A program made the position numbers and the translations under genes. Below, piece by piece: positions 1 to 6,388 of a stretch of DNA of 6,562 bases (positions are counted from its first letter, which is position 1; each line of letters opens with the position of its first letter). The notes beneath the pieces were generated by a model. It ran no database searches and had not been told where the DNA came from. It saw only the letters and a list, made by a program, of their open reading frames with translations. This DNA comes from Sulfuricellaceae bacterium (GTDB lineage: Bacteria > Pseudomonadota > Gammaproteobacteria > Burkholderiales > UBA9220), in NCBI GenBank assembly GCA_019911985.1, contig JAIOJO010000016.1:1-6562 (forward strand). Direction: 5' to 3'.

Positions 1-40
1 TTTTAATAAATCCCGAACCCGGGTTCGGGATTTATTAAAA
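1..40. terminator. Perfect 40-bp palindrome, probable intrinsic terminator
   Basis: Bases 1-20 are the exact reverse complement of bases 21-40, giving an uninterrupted inverted repeat with an AT-rich base, a GC-rich core (centre AACCCGGGTT) and A/T tracts at both ends. It begins 6 nt after the stop codon of the minus-strand Smr gene, the expected place for a rho-independent terminator of the trxB-smr unit. Its symmetry means it could also stop transcription arriving on the plus strand from outside the window. The T tract is interrupted (ATTTATT), so it is not a textbook U-run. Because it starts at base 1, the arms could extend beyond the window. Confidence 0.8.
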
Positions 41-46
41 CAGCTT

Positions 47-616
47 CTAGGGGCTGCTCTTGAGCAGGACGATGGCGGCTCCGCTGCCGCCGTCCTGGGG
101 CTGCGCCTGGCAAAAGGCCAGTACTTCGTCGCGCTGCATCAGCCAATGTTTGACTTTGAATTTCAGCACTGGCTCCTTGTTGGGCGAGCGCAGGCCCTTG
201 CCGTGGATGATGCGCACGCAGCGCTGTCCGCGTTTTTGGCAACGATTGAGAAATTCGGCTAGCTGGATGCGCGCTTCGACGCTGCCTAGGCCGTGCAAAT
301 CCAGCTCCGCCTGGATGACCCAATGGCCGCCGCGCAGCTTGCGCAGCGTCAGCCGCACCATGCCGTCGCGCAGATAGGACAACTCCTCGCCGTTTTCCAT
401 GGCCTCGTCCCAAGGGATGGAGTCGCTAAGCGAATCGACGAGCGCTTGGCGTTCGTCGCGCATGGATTGGAGGGGAACCGGTTTCGGCCGGCGCAGCGCG
501 TGGCGCACGCGGTTGGGATGCATGAGCGGGCGAACATCGGCCACCGCCGCGCGGAATTGGTCGATGTCGTCCGGGTTTGGCGCGCCAGGCTCGCCATCCT
601 TGGGTTTGCGGGCCAT
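47..616 (-). CDS. Smr-domain protein (SmrA/SmrB-like putative nuclease)
   Basis: The 189-residue product has a charged, probably flexible N-terminal part (about 1-95) and a C-terminal Smr domain (about 100-187). Visible Smr motifs are LDLHG (105-109), IIHGKG (136-141) and the closing GGSGAAIVLL (176-185). Smr domains occur at the C-terminus of MutS2 and as stand-alone proteins. E. coli SmrB is known to cleave mRNA at collided ribosomes, and the DLHG and HGxG motifs form the nuclease site. Length fits stand-alone SmrA and SmrB (about 180-190 residues). The N-terminus (DIDQF..AVADVRPL) and the IIHGKG/GGSGA motifs resemble SmrA more, but this protein keeps the DLHG motif that I recall as degenerate in E. 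coli SmrA, so I do not assign a symbol. The ATG is forced, because an in-frame TAA lies 9 nt upstream. The Shine-Dalgarno is weak. It follows trxB by about 54 nt without an obvious promoter, so co-transcription is likely. Confidence 0.88.
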   Translation of the reverse strand: MARKPKDGEPGAPNPDDIDQFRAAVADVRPLMHPNRVRHALRRPKPVPLQSMRDERQALVDSLSDSIPWDEAMENGEELSYLRDGMVRLTLRKLRGGHWVIQAELDLHGLGSVEARIQLAEFLNRCQKRGQRCVRIIHGKGLRSPNKEPVLKFKVKHWLMQRDEVLAFCQAQPQDGGSGAAIVLLKSSP

Positions 617-670
617 CTGAGCTTAGTTCGTCGATACGCCGGCGGCCCGGCCTAGCCAAGAGGAAAGTGC

Positions 671-1621
671 TTAACCCAGGTTTTCCAGGTAGCGTTCGGC
701 GTCCAAGGCGGCCATGCAGCCGGTTCCGGCGCTGGTGATGGCTTGGCGGTAGCTGTGGTCTTGCACGTCGCCGGCGGCGAACACGCCGGCTATGCTGGTT
801 TGCGTGGCGTTGCCGTTATGGCCGCCCTGGGTGATGATGTAGCCGCCTTCCAATGTCAGTTGGCCTTCGAAAATATCGGTGTTCGGTTTGTGGCCGATGG
901 CGATGAAGACGCCTTGCAGCGCCATTTCCTTGGTCGAGCCGTCGTTGGCGTTCTTGATGCGGATGCCGGTGACGCCGCTCTTGTCGCCCAGTACTTCGTC
1001 CAGTTGGTGGTTGTATTCGATCGTGATATTGCCGGTTTTGGCTTTTTCCAGCAGCTTGTCGATGAGGATTTTTTCCGCGCGGAATTTTTCCTTGCGGTGA
1101 ATCACGGTGACATGGCGGGCTATATTGGACAAGTACAGCGCTTCTTCCACCGCGCTATTGCCGCCGCCGACCACGGCCACGTCCTGGCCCTTGTAGAAAA
1201 AGCCGTCGCAGGTGGCGCAGCCGGATACGCCGCGGCCCATGAAGGCCTCTTCCGACGGCAGGCCGAGGTACCTGGCGGAAGCGCCGGTGGCGATGATCAG
1301 CGCATCGCAGGTGTAGGTGCCTTGGTCGCCGATCAGCGTAAAGGGCTTTTCGCTCAGCTTGGCGGTATGGATCTGGTCGAAAATGATTTGCGTGTTGAAG
1401 CGCTCGGCGTGTTTCTGGAAGCGTTCCATCAACTCCGGCCCCATTACGCCGGCCGGGTCGGCAGGCCAGTTGTCCACTTCGGTCGTAGTCATCAATTGGC
1501 CGCCTTGCTGCATGCCGGTAATGATGACCGGATTGAGGTTGGCGCGAGCCGCATAGACGGCGGCGGTGTAACCGGCAGGGCCGGAGCCGAGAATGAGAAC
1601 GCGGTGGTGTTGGCTGGTCAT
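671..1621 (-). CDS. trxB: Thioredoxin-disulfide reductase
   Basis: This 316-residue flavoprotein transfers electrons from NADPH through FAD and a redox-active disulfide to thioredoxin in the cytoplasm, supporting ribonucleotide reductase and disulfide repair. The features of low-molecular-weight TrxB are in order: FAD dinucleotide motif GSGPAG (12-17), the ATG motif at 111-113, active site CATCD (Cys135 and Cys138), NADPH motif GGGNSA (152-157), HRKEKFRAE (175-183) for the NADP phosphate, and the C-terminal FAD motif GDVQD (284-288). E. coli TrxB is 321 residues, so this is full length. The frame stays open to an ATG at 1684, but the ATG at 1621 is preferred. It has AAGGAG at 1630-1635 (8-nt spacing), matches the family N-terminus, and the longer form would begin upstream of the predicted transcription start. 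The gene has its own promoter and probably leads a two-gene unit with the Smr gene. Confidence 0.97.
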   Translation of the reverse strand: MTSQHHRVLILGSGPAGYTAAVYAARANLNPVIITGMQQGGQLMTTTEVDNWPADPAGVMGPELMERFQKHAERFNTQIIFDQIHTAKLSEKPFTLIGDQGTYTCDALIIATGASARYLGLPSEEAFMGRGVSGCATCDGFFYKGQDVAVVGGGNSAVEEALYLSNIARHVTVIHRKEKFRAEKILIDKLLEKAKTGNITIEYNHQLDEVLGDKSGVTGIRIKNANDGSTKEMALQGVFIAIGHKPNTDIFEGQLTLEGGYIITQGGHNGNATQTSIAGVFAAGDVQDHSYRQAITSAGTGCMAALDAERYLENLG

Positions 1622-1629
1622 GGGGTTTA

Positions 1630-1635
1630 CTCCTT
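1630..1635 (-). promoter_or_regulatory. Shine-Dalgarno of trxB
   Basis: The minus strand reads AAGGAG 8 nt before the ATG at 1621. It decides between this start and the in-frame ATG at 1684, which has no comparable site and would add 21 residues absent from the family. Confidence 0.85.
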
Positions 1636-1650
1636 GAAATTTAGTCGAGC

Positions 1651-1687
1651 TGAATGGTCGGCATTGTAGCAAAAAAAGGGCCATTCA
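1651..1687. repeat. Inverted repeat TGAATGG-N23-CCATTCA over the trxB promoter
   Basis: TGAATGG at 1651-1657 and CCATTCA at 1681-1687 are exact reverse complements separated by 23 nt. The centre (1669) falls on the extended -10 element, and the half-sites are 30 bp apart, roughly three helical turns. It could be an operator for a dimeric regulator, or chance. No regulator is identifiable here. Confidence 0.3.
1663..1671 (-). promoter_or_regulatory. Extended -10 promoter of trxB
   Basis: The minus strand reads TGCTACAAT, an extended -10 element (TGn followed by TACAAT). A start about 6-7 nt downstream, near 1656, would leave a leader of about 35 nt before the ATG. No good TTGACA-like -35 lies 16-18 nt upstream, which is compatible with an extended -10 promoter. 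A run of seven T residues lies just upstream on this strand. A 7-bp inverted repeat (1651-1657 and 1681-1687) brackets the site. Confidence 0.55.
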
Positions 1688-1716
1688 TGACGCACTTGGG
1701 CGCGCCGGCTAAAAAT

Positions 1717-3708
1717 TTAGACAAATTCTAAGTTATTTCCTTGCGTTCCCGAAGCGGGGAGCGAAATTCGGAAAATGCAGCCTGTGCCGGTATTGGCGGC
1801 GGAAATGCTGCCGTTCATGTTGTGCTCGATAATCATTTTCGTCATATAGAGTCCGATCCCGCTGCCGTTTTCCTTGGTGGTGAAGTAGGGCTCGAAGATC
1901 CGCGGCAGGCTGTCGGATGGGATGCCGCCGCCGTTGTCTTCGATGCTGAGCGAGATGCGGCCCTCATGGCTGGCAAGCATGATGCGTATTTGGCCGTGGG
2001 CCACCTTCCGTTGTTTGATGGCGTCCTTGGCATTGATCAGGATATTCAGGGTAGCTTGGGAAATCTGGTGGGGATAACCGAATGCGGCGATGCCGGGCGG
2101 AACGGATTGTTCGAGCGAAATATTTTCGTTTTTCAGCGAAGCTTCGATGATGGCGACTGCTTCTTCCACGGCCGCGCCTAGGTCGAATTCGACGGCTTGG
2201 CGGTCGGGGCGGAAGAAATCGCGGAAATCGTCGATGGTGCGGGACATGTTATCGATGAGCTTGGCGGCGATTTCGGCTTGTCTATCCAATTCTTCCGTGC
2301 TCAACAGGCCGTCGTGGAAATCCAGGACGACGTTTTGCAAGAGAATATTCAGGGCGCTCAGGGGCTGCCGCCACTGGTGGGCGATGTTGTGCACCATTTC
2401 GCCCATGGCGGCGAGGCGGGACTGATGGATCAATACATGGTCTTTCTCGCGGTTCTTCGCGGCCTCTTCCAGGATGCGGTGTTCCAAGTTTTCATTGAGC
2501 TCTTGCAACTGATGCTCCGCTTTTTTGAGCTGGGTCATGTCCTGGATCGTTCCGATCAGCCGTTCCGGCTTGCCCTCGGGGCTGAGTTCCAACTCGCCCT
2601 GGAAATGGACGATACGGCTTTCGCCGCCGGGCGGCAGGATGCGGAAATCGATGGCGGCGCAACTTGTCTGCAGCGCTGCCTGCTTGAACCAGCTGTCTAT
2701 CATCCCGGCATCGTCGGGGTGAAGACGGTCGATAAACAGGCCGTAATTGGGCGCAAAGGCGTCGGGTTCGTAGCCGAGTATGCGGTAGACCTCGGCCGAC
2801 CAGAACATTTTTTCGCTGGAGATATGCCATTCCCAGTTGCCGATATGGGCGATGCGCTGTGCTTCCGCCAAGCGGGCCTCGTTATGGCGCAAGGCCTCTT
2901 CGGTGCGCTGCCGTTCGGAGATTTGCAGGAGCAGATTTTCATTGGTTTTCTCCAGTTCGGCGGTGCGGATTTTAACCCGCTCTTCGAGCTGGCTGCGATA
3001 CGCGGCGAGCATGCCGTCGCGCTCGGCGATGGCTCCCAACATGGTGTCGAAACCCCGTCCCAACTGTCCAAGCTCGTCCTGGCTGAGCAGGTTTGCGCGC
3101 AGCGAGAAGTCGTTTTCCCGGCTGACGCGATCCATCAAATCGGCCAGGGTTTGGATCGGCCCGCTGACCGCTTTCTGGAAGCGGGAAATCAACAGAAAGG
3201 CGAAAAACAGCGCGACGATGACGCCGGCGAGGATCAGCGCCAAGTGCTGGAGCAGGTCTTCGTAGGCTTCGCGGGTATCGAGCTGCAGGTAGAGGCTGCC
3301 GATGTGCGCGCCGTCTTGCCGGATGTTTTTAGTCAAGGCCAATTGGCCGGAAAAGAACAGCGGCTTGCCTTCCGGCGGCAGGATGGCCGGCGCCGGCGCC
3401 GAGTTGGGCGGCGCATATTCCGCCAGTTTGTTGCCGTAGGCGTCGGTCAAGATCGCGCGGGTGATGTTCGGCTGGATGTTGAGCTGGTCGAGAATCTGGC
3501 GGGCTGTCTTGTCGTCGGAGAAAATCAGCGCATGGGCGGCGTTGTCGGCGAGCAAGCCGGCGGTTACGGCGGCTTCGCTGCTGATCCTGTCCTGGTATTC
3601 GTACCATTCCAGGCTGCCCAGACCGATGCTGAGCGACGCTATGGCCACGATGGCGGTGCTCAGCGCGATTACCATCATTTTCTGCTTAATGGGAAGATTG
3701 GCTAGCAT
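1717..3708 (-). CDS. CHASE8-HAMP-PAS sensor histidine kinase
   Basis: The 663-residue inner-membrane kinase would autophosphorylate on a histidine and pass the phosphate to a response regulator. Order: membrane segment (about 11-32), periplasmic CHASE8-like domain (about 38-148, with LLADNAAHALIFSDDKTA and AILTDAYGNKLAEY), membrane segment (about 154-175), HAMP (about 177-229), coiled coil (about 230-282), PAS (about 283-395, with IAHIGNWEW and ILGYEPDAF), a second coiled coil (about 393-425) and the kinase core. The H-box MVHNIAHQWRQPL carries the probable phosphoacceptor His444 and marks the HWRQP class. The ATPase has the N-box NILINAKDAI (555-564), G1 DNGGGIP (591-597), F-box FEPYFTTK (605-612) and G2 GSGIGLYMTK (615-624), so it should be active. 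There is no receiver domain. The ATG at 3708 is chosen because GGAGGAG lies 6 nt before it. A TTG at 3723 overlaps that site and is unlikely. It lies 21 nt after the YfiR-like gene, which suggests that protein regulates it. Confidence 0.93.
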   Translation of the reverse strand: MLANLPIKQKMMVIALSTAIVAIASLSIGLGSLEWYEYQDRISSEAAVTAGLLADNAAHALIFSDDKTARQILDQLNIQPNITRAILTDAYGNKLAEYAPPNSAPAPAILPPEGKPLFFSGQLALTKNIRQDGAHIGSLYLQLDTREAYEDLLQHLALILAGVIVALFFAFLLISRFQKAVSGPIQTLADLMDRVSRENDFSLRANLLSQDELGQLGRGFDTMLGAIAERDGMLAAYRSQLEERVKIRTAELEKTNENLLLQISERQRTEEALRHNEARLAEAQRIAHIGNWEWHISSEKMFWSAEVYRILGYEPDAFAPNYGLFIDRLHPDDAGMIDSWFKQAALQTSCAAIDFRILPPGGESRIVHFQGELELSPEGKPERLIGTIQDMTQLKKAEHQLQELNENLEHRILEEAAKNREKDHVLIHQSRLAAMGEMVHNIAHQWRQPLSALNILLQNVVLDFHDGLLSTEELDRQAEIAAKLIDNMSRTIDDFRDFFRPDRQAVEFDLGAAVEEAVAIIEASLKNENISLEQSVPPGIAAFGYPHQISQATLNILINAKDAIKQRKVAHGQIRIMLASHEGRISLSIEDNGGGIPSDSLPRIFEPYFTTKENGSGIGLYMTKMIIEHNMNGSISAANTGTGCIFRISLPASGTQGNNLEFV

Positions 3709-3714
3709 CTTCGA

Positions 3715-3721
3715 CTCCTCC
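3715..3721 (-). promoter_or_regulatory. Shine-Dalgarno of the histidine kinase gene
   Basis: The minus strand reads GGAGGAG 6 nt upstream of the ATG at 3708, inside the 21-nt gap after the YfiR-like gene. It fixes the kinase start at 3708 and rules against the TTG at 3723. It is the strongest ribosome binding site in the cluster. Confidence 0.85.
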
Positions 3722-3729
3722 AATCCGGC

Positions 3730-4290
3730 TCATTCCGCCGCGGGTTTTCGGCCCAGGGACAGCAATTTGGAGCTGACCTCCAGCCCGCTTCCCAGAATGG
3801 CGTTTAAGTTGATTTCAAAATAAACCCGGTTGTTCTCGGTCACGAAGTTAATCATGATTCCGCGCTGGCCGAAGCCTTCGCTGTCGGCTATCGTCAGCAT
3901 GCCGGCCCCGACCGCCTGGGCAACAACCCGCCCGAGGTATTTTTCCGCCGAGGCGGCGACGAATAGCATCTGGCAGCCGCGCAAGTCGGCGTTCGGCTCG
4001 ATTTGCGCCACGTCCAGGCCCGGCTCTTTCCCCTGGTGGGCACGAAATACGTCCAGAGCGGCGCCGAAGGGCTCCTTGCCGAGGATGCACAGCCGTAGGC
4101 GAGTCCGCTCCGCCTGGGCCGGCCACTCGACGTATTGGGTGAAATGGCGGATGAAGGCTGCCTTGATTTCATATTCCGTGGGTGTCGCCGACCTGGCCGG
4201 CGCAGCGTTCAGCGCAAGCGCCGCCGCCAGGCACAGGGCGGCATAGCGGCGTTGCCTGCGGGGTGGCGGCCGGTTCACGGGGGCGGGCAT
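3730..4290 (-). CDS. YfiR-family (DUF4154) periplasmic protein
   Basis: The 186-residue secreted protein has a basic N-terminus (RRQRR at 11-15), a hydrophobic core (about 16-30) and a likely signal peptidase site near PARS-A (after residue 34). The mature part matches the YfiR/DUF4154 pattern: YEIKAAFIRHFTQYVEWPA (40-58), LCILGKEPFG (67-76), GCQMLFVAAS (105-114), MLTIADSEGF (131-140), INFVTENNRVYFEINLNA (147-164) and SSKLLSL (173-179). In Pseudomonas, YfiR is a periplasmic repressor of the diguanylate cyclase YfiN and responds to redox and envelope stress. The mature protein has only two cysteines, Cys68 and Cys106, suggesting one disulfide, whereas P. aeruginosa YfiR has two. No lipobox is visible. 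It lies 30 nt after the receptor gene and 21 nt before the kinase gene. No clear Shine-Dalgarno precedes the ATG, so translation may be coupled to the receptor gene. Regulation of the adjacent kinase is inference. Confidence 0.87.
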   Translation of the reverse strand: MPAPVNRPPPRRQRRYAALCLAAALALNAAPARSATPTEYEIKAAFIRHFTQYVEWPAQAERTRLRLCILGKEPFGAALDVFRAHQGKEPGLDVAQIEPNADLRGCQMLFVAASAEKYLGRVVAQAVGAGMLTIADSEGFGQRGIMINFVTENNRVYFEINLNAILGSGLEVSSKLLSLGRKPAAE

Positions 4291-4320
4291 GATGGCGCGG
4301 TTCTTTATCCGAATCTCCGC

Positions 4321-6360
4321 CTAGAATCCCCACGTGGCCGAAAGGTAGGCGCTGCGGGGAACTTCGCTGGTGGCGGGGTAGCCCTGCGCGAGAAATTCGG
4401 GGTGGCGGTTGTCGAACAGGTTGCGCAAGTCCAAGGCGACTTCAAGATCGCGCGCGGCTCGCCAGCCCAAGCGGGCGTCTATCCGGGTGTAGGCTGAAAT
4501 AACTTGTGCGGGCGGGCCGTCCACCCGGTACAGCGATGTTTCCAGATCCGTTTTCCCGCCGAGAGCAAGGTGGGATTGCAGCTTAAACTGATGCTGCGGG
4601 TCGTTGCCGCCCCGGGCGGGTTCGATGCCGCTATCCTGGGCGTTGGGGTCGAGGCTGTAGCGCATTTCGAGCCAACTGTAGGAGGCCTTTAGTGTCCATT
4701 GCTCGCTCACTTGCCAATTGCCGGAGAATTCCAGGCCATGGCTGCGAACCTGGGCTGCGTTTTGGAATTGGGTGGCAAGAACCCGGTGCGGTAGCGGCAA
4801 GGCTACGAAAAACGGCGCCTGCGGCTGCAGGATTTCCACGTCGCGGTAATCGTTGTAGAAAGCGGAGACGTCCAAGGCTATCCGCTGGCTTGGATGGACG
4901 CGGTAGCCCGCCTCCAGCGCGAGCAGTTTTTCCGAAACCAGGTTGGGATTGCCTTCTATGCTGGCGACGTTCGTGATGCCCAAGTTGCCGGGGAAGGCCA
5001 GGAGGTTGATGAGGATGTCCGAATGGGCGCGCGGCGGCGTGCGGATGGCCCGGGAGACGGCGATCCAGGCGTTTTGCCGTTCGTCGATTTTCCAGCGCAG
5101 GCGCGCATTGGGCTGGTATTCGGTGCCGGTGTAGTCGTTATGCTCGAATTTGGAGCCGAGGATCAAGTGCAGCCGGTCCGGCATCAGCGCGATTTCATCC
5201 TGGACGAAGGCGCTGGTCGTCCTGTCGGTGCGGCTGGCCGGAGTAAAGGTGGCGAAAAAGCTCGGGTCCTGCGTGTCGTGGGTCTGGCGGTAGCCTAGTC
5301 CCCATACGATGTCATGCCGCCGGCCGATCGGGAAGCGGCGCTGGAAATCCACATCGAAGGTGTCGCGGTTCTCCGTATGGAAAGGGTCGCTCCGCTCGGT
5401 GCTGTCCCAATAGGCTTGCAGCGTCCAATCCGAGGCGGGGGAGAGCGCGCGGCTCCAGCGCAGCGAAAGATTCCGGCCTTTCATATTGGTGTTGATCGCC
5501 GTGGTTTGCATGTAAGGGGGCGTCAGCGAGGCTTGGGGCTCGATCAGGCCGTCGTTGCCGTCGTAGGCGTTGCCGCCGAGACTTACGCTGTCGCCGCCCG
5601 GCAGGCCCCAGTCGGCGCGGAAACCGGCGCTGTGCATGGCCCAGGGGTCGCTGGCGGATACGCCGCTGGGCAGTTCGAAGGCGTTGCGCGCGCTGTTTTT
5701 GGCAAAGACCCGGTAGTGCCCGTAGCCGCCTATTGTGCCGCCGTAGCGTAGCGATTCTTGGCGCTCCTGGTTGCCGCTGCCGGCGCTGGCGAGCAGGCCC
5801 TGGGTATCCGCGGCGGAGCGGGTGATGATGTTGATCACGCCGTTCACCGCGTTGGCGCCCCACAGGGTGCCGCCCGGGCCGCGTATGACCTCGATGCGAT
5901 CGATGTCTTCCAACATCACATCCTGGCTATCCCAATAGACGCCGGCAAAGGTCGGGGAATAGAGGGTGCGCCCGTCCAGCATCACCAGCAGTTTGTCGCT
6001 GAAGCGCTGGTTGAAGCCGCGGCTGGAAATGGCCCAGGTGTTGGCGTTGATCTGCGCCACTTCCAGGCCCGGCACCAGGCGCAGCAATTCGGGCACGCTG
6101 GTCAGGCCGGAGCGCCGGATATCCTCGCGGGTCAGTACGAAAATGGCGGCGGCGGTATCGTCCACCTTCTGCGGTTTTTTACCGGCGGAAACCACCTCGG
6201 TTTGCAACAGTTGCTCCAGCGTGAGATCCGTCAATTTGGCGGAATTTCCCGCCCCGTCCGCCCAAGCCGCAGGGGCGGCCGCCAGCAGCGCGGCGGATAG
6301 CGTGAGGCTGCGGAAAAATCCGCAAGGGAGCCGTTTGCGGGCGTGGGCAATGGTATTCAT
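4321..6360 (-). CDS. TonB-dependent outer-membrane receptor
   Basis: The 679-residue product is a ligand-gated outer-membrane transporter energised by TonB-ExbB-ExbD. A signal peptide (1 to about 34, cleavage after AAWA) precedes a TonB-box-like segment (TEVVSAG, 54-60). The plug domain (about 65-180) includes FVLTREDIRRSG (74-85), ISSRGFN (111-117), LLVMLDGR (124-131) and IEVIRGPGGTLWGANAVNGVINIIT (156-180; key residues RGPG and GVINII). A 22-stranded barrel is expected for the rest, with the closing-barrel segment LRNLFDNRHPEF (645-656) and the terminal aromatic residue of AYLSATWGF (671-679). No N-terminal STN signalling domain is present, so it is not a FecA-type transducer. Broadly it resembles the BtuB/CirA/FepA group, but the ligand cannot be read from sequence. 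The ATG at 6360 has a weak AAGAG 9 nt upstream. It is first in a probable operon with the YfiR-like and kinase genes. Confidence 0.93.
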   Translation of the reverse strand: MNTIAHARKRLPCGFFRSLTLSAALLAAAPAAWADGAGNSAKLTDLTLEQLLQTEVVSAGKKPQKVDDTAAAIFVLTREDIRRSGLTSVPELLRLVPGLEVAQINANTWAISSRGFNQRFSDKLLVMLDGRTLYSPTFAGVYWDSQDVMLEDIDRIEVIRGPGGTLWGANAVNGVINIITRSAADTQGLLASAGSGNQERQESLRYGGTIGGYGHYRVFAKNSARNAFELPSGVSASDPWAMHSAGFRADWGLPGGDSVSLGGNAYDGNDGLIEPQASLTPPYMQTTAINTNMKGRNLSLRWSRALSPASDWTLQAYWDSTERSDPFHTENRDTFDVDFQRRFPIGRRHDIVWGLGYRQTHDTQDPSFFATFTPASRTDRTTSAFVQDEIALMPDRLHLILGSKFEHNDYTGTEYQPNARLRWKIDERQNAWIAVSRAIRTPPRAHSDILINLLAFPGNLGITNVASIEGNPNLVSEKLLALEAGYRVHPSQRIALDVSAFYNDYRDVEILQPQAPFFVALPLPHRVLATQFQNAAQVRSHGLEFSGNWQVSEQWTLKASYSWLEMRYSLDPNAQDSGIEPARGGNDPQHQFKLQSHLALGGKTDLETSLYRVDGPPAQVISAYTRIDARLGWRAARDLEVALDLRNLFDNRHPEFLAQGYPATSEVPRSAYLSATWGF

Positions 6361-6388
6361 GTCTTCTTACTCTTGAGTGGTTCATGCG

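Noticed and set aside
743..1669. 308-codon open frame on the plus strand opposite trxB
   Set aside because: It is the mirror of trxB codons, with low-complexity Ala/Val/Gly/Asp-rich translation and no family resemblance.
1622..1684. N-terminal extension of TrxB by 21 residues from an ATG at 1684
   Set aside because: It lacks a ribosome binding site, lies upstream of the likely transcription start, and does not belong to the TrxB family N-terminus, while the ATG at 1621 has AAGGAG at good spacing.
1699..1706. GGCGCGCC palindrome after the kinase gene
   Set aside because: An 8-bp self-complementary GC sequence is expected often in GC-rich DNA and has no supporting context.
1672..1716. Intrinsic terminator between the kinase gene and trxB
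   Set aside because: A run of seven T residues is present on the minus strand, but I could not find a stable GC stem directly before it. The T-run lies in the trxB promoter region, and the short TTAGA/TCTAA hairpin at 1717-1731 is at the kinase stop without a following T tract.
2197..3705. 502-codon open frame on the plus strand opposite the kinase gene
   Set aside because: It is antisense to a gene with clear domain motifs, its translation shows no recognisable domain, and long antisense frames are common in GC-rich coding DNA.
3709..3723. TTG start at 3723 for the kinase
   Set aside because: The TTG GAG GAG codons are the Shine-Dalgarno of the ATG at 3708, so translation from within them is improbable.
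5312..5863. 183-codon open frame on the minus strand inside the receptor gene
   Set aside because: It is an out-of-frame shadow of the receptor, Arg/Gln/Pro-rich, and the receptor motifs run through in the other frame without a break.
4321..6360. Receptor assigned to a specific ligand such as a siderophore, cobalamin or copper chelate
   Set aside because: Plug and barrel motifs are generic to the superfamily, and no adjacent biosynthetic or ABC transporter gene indicates a substrate.
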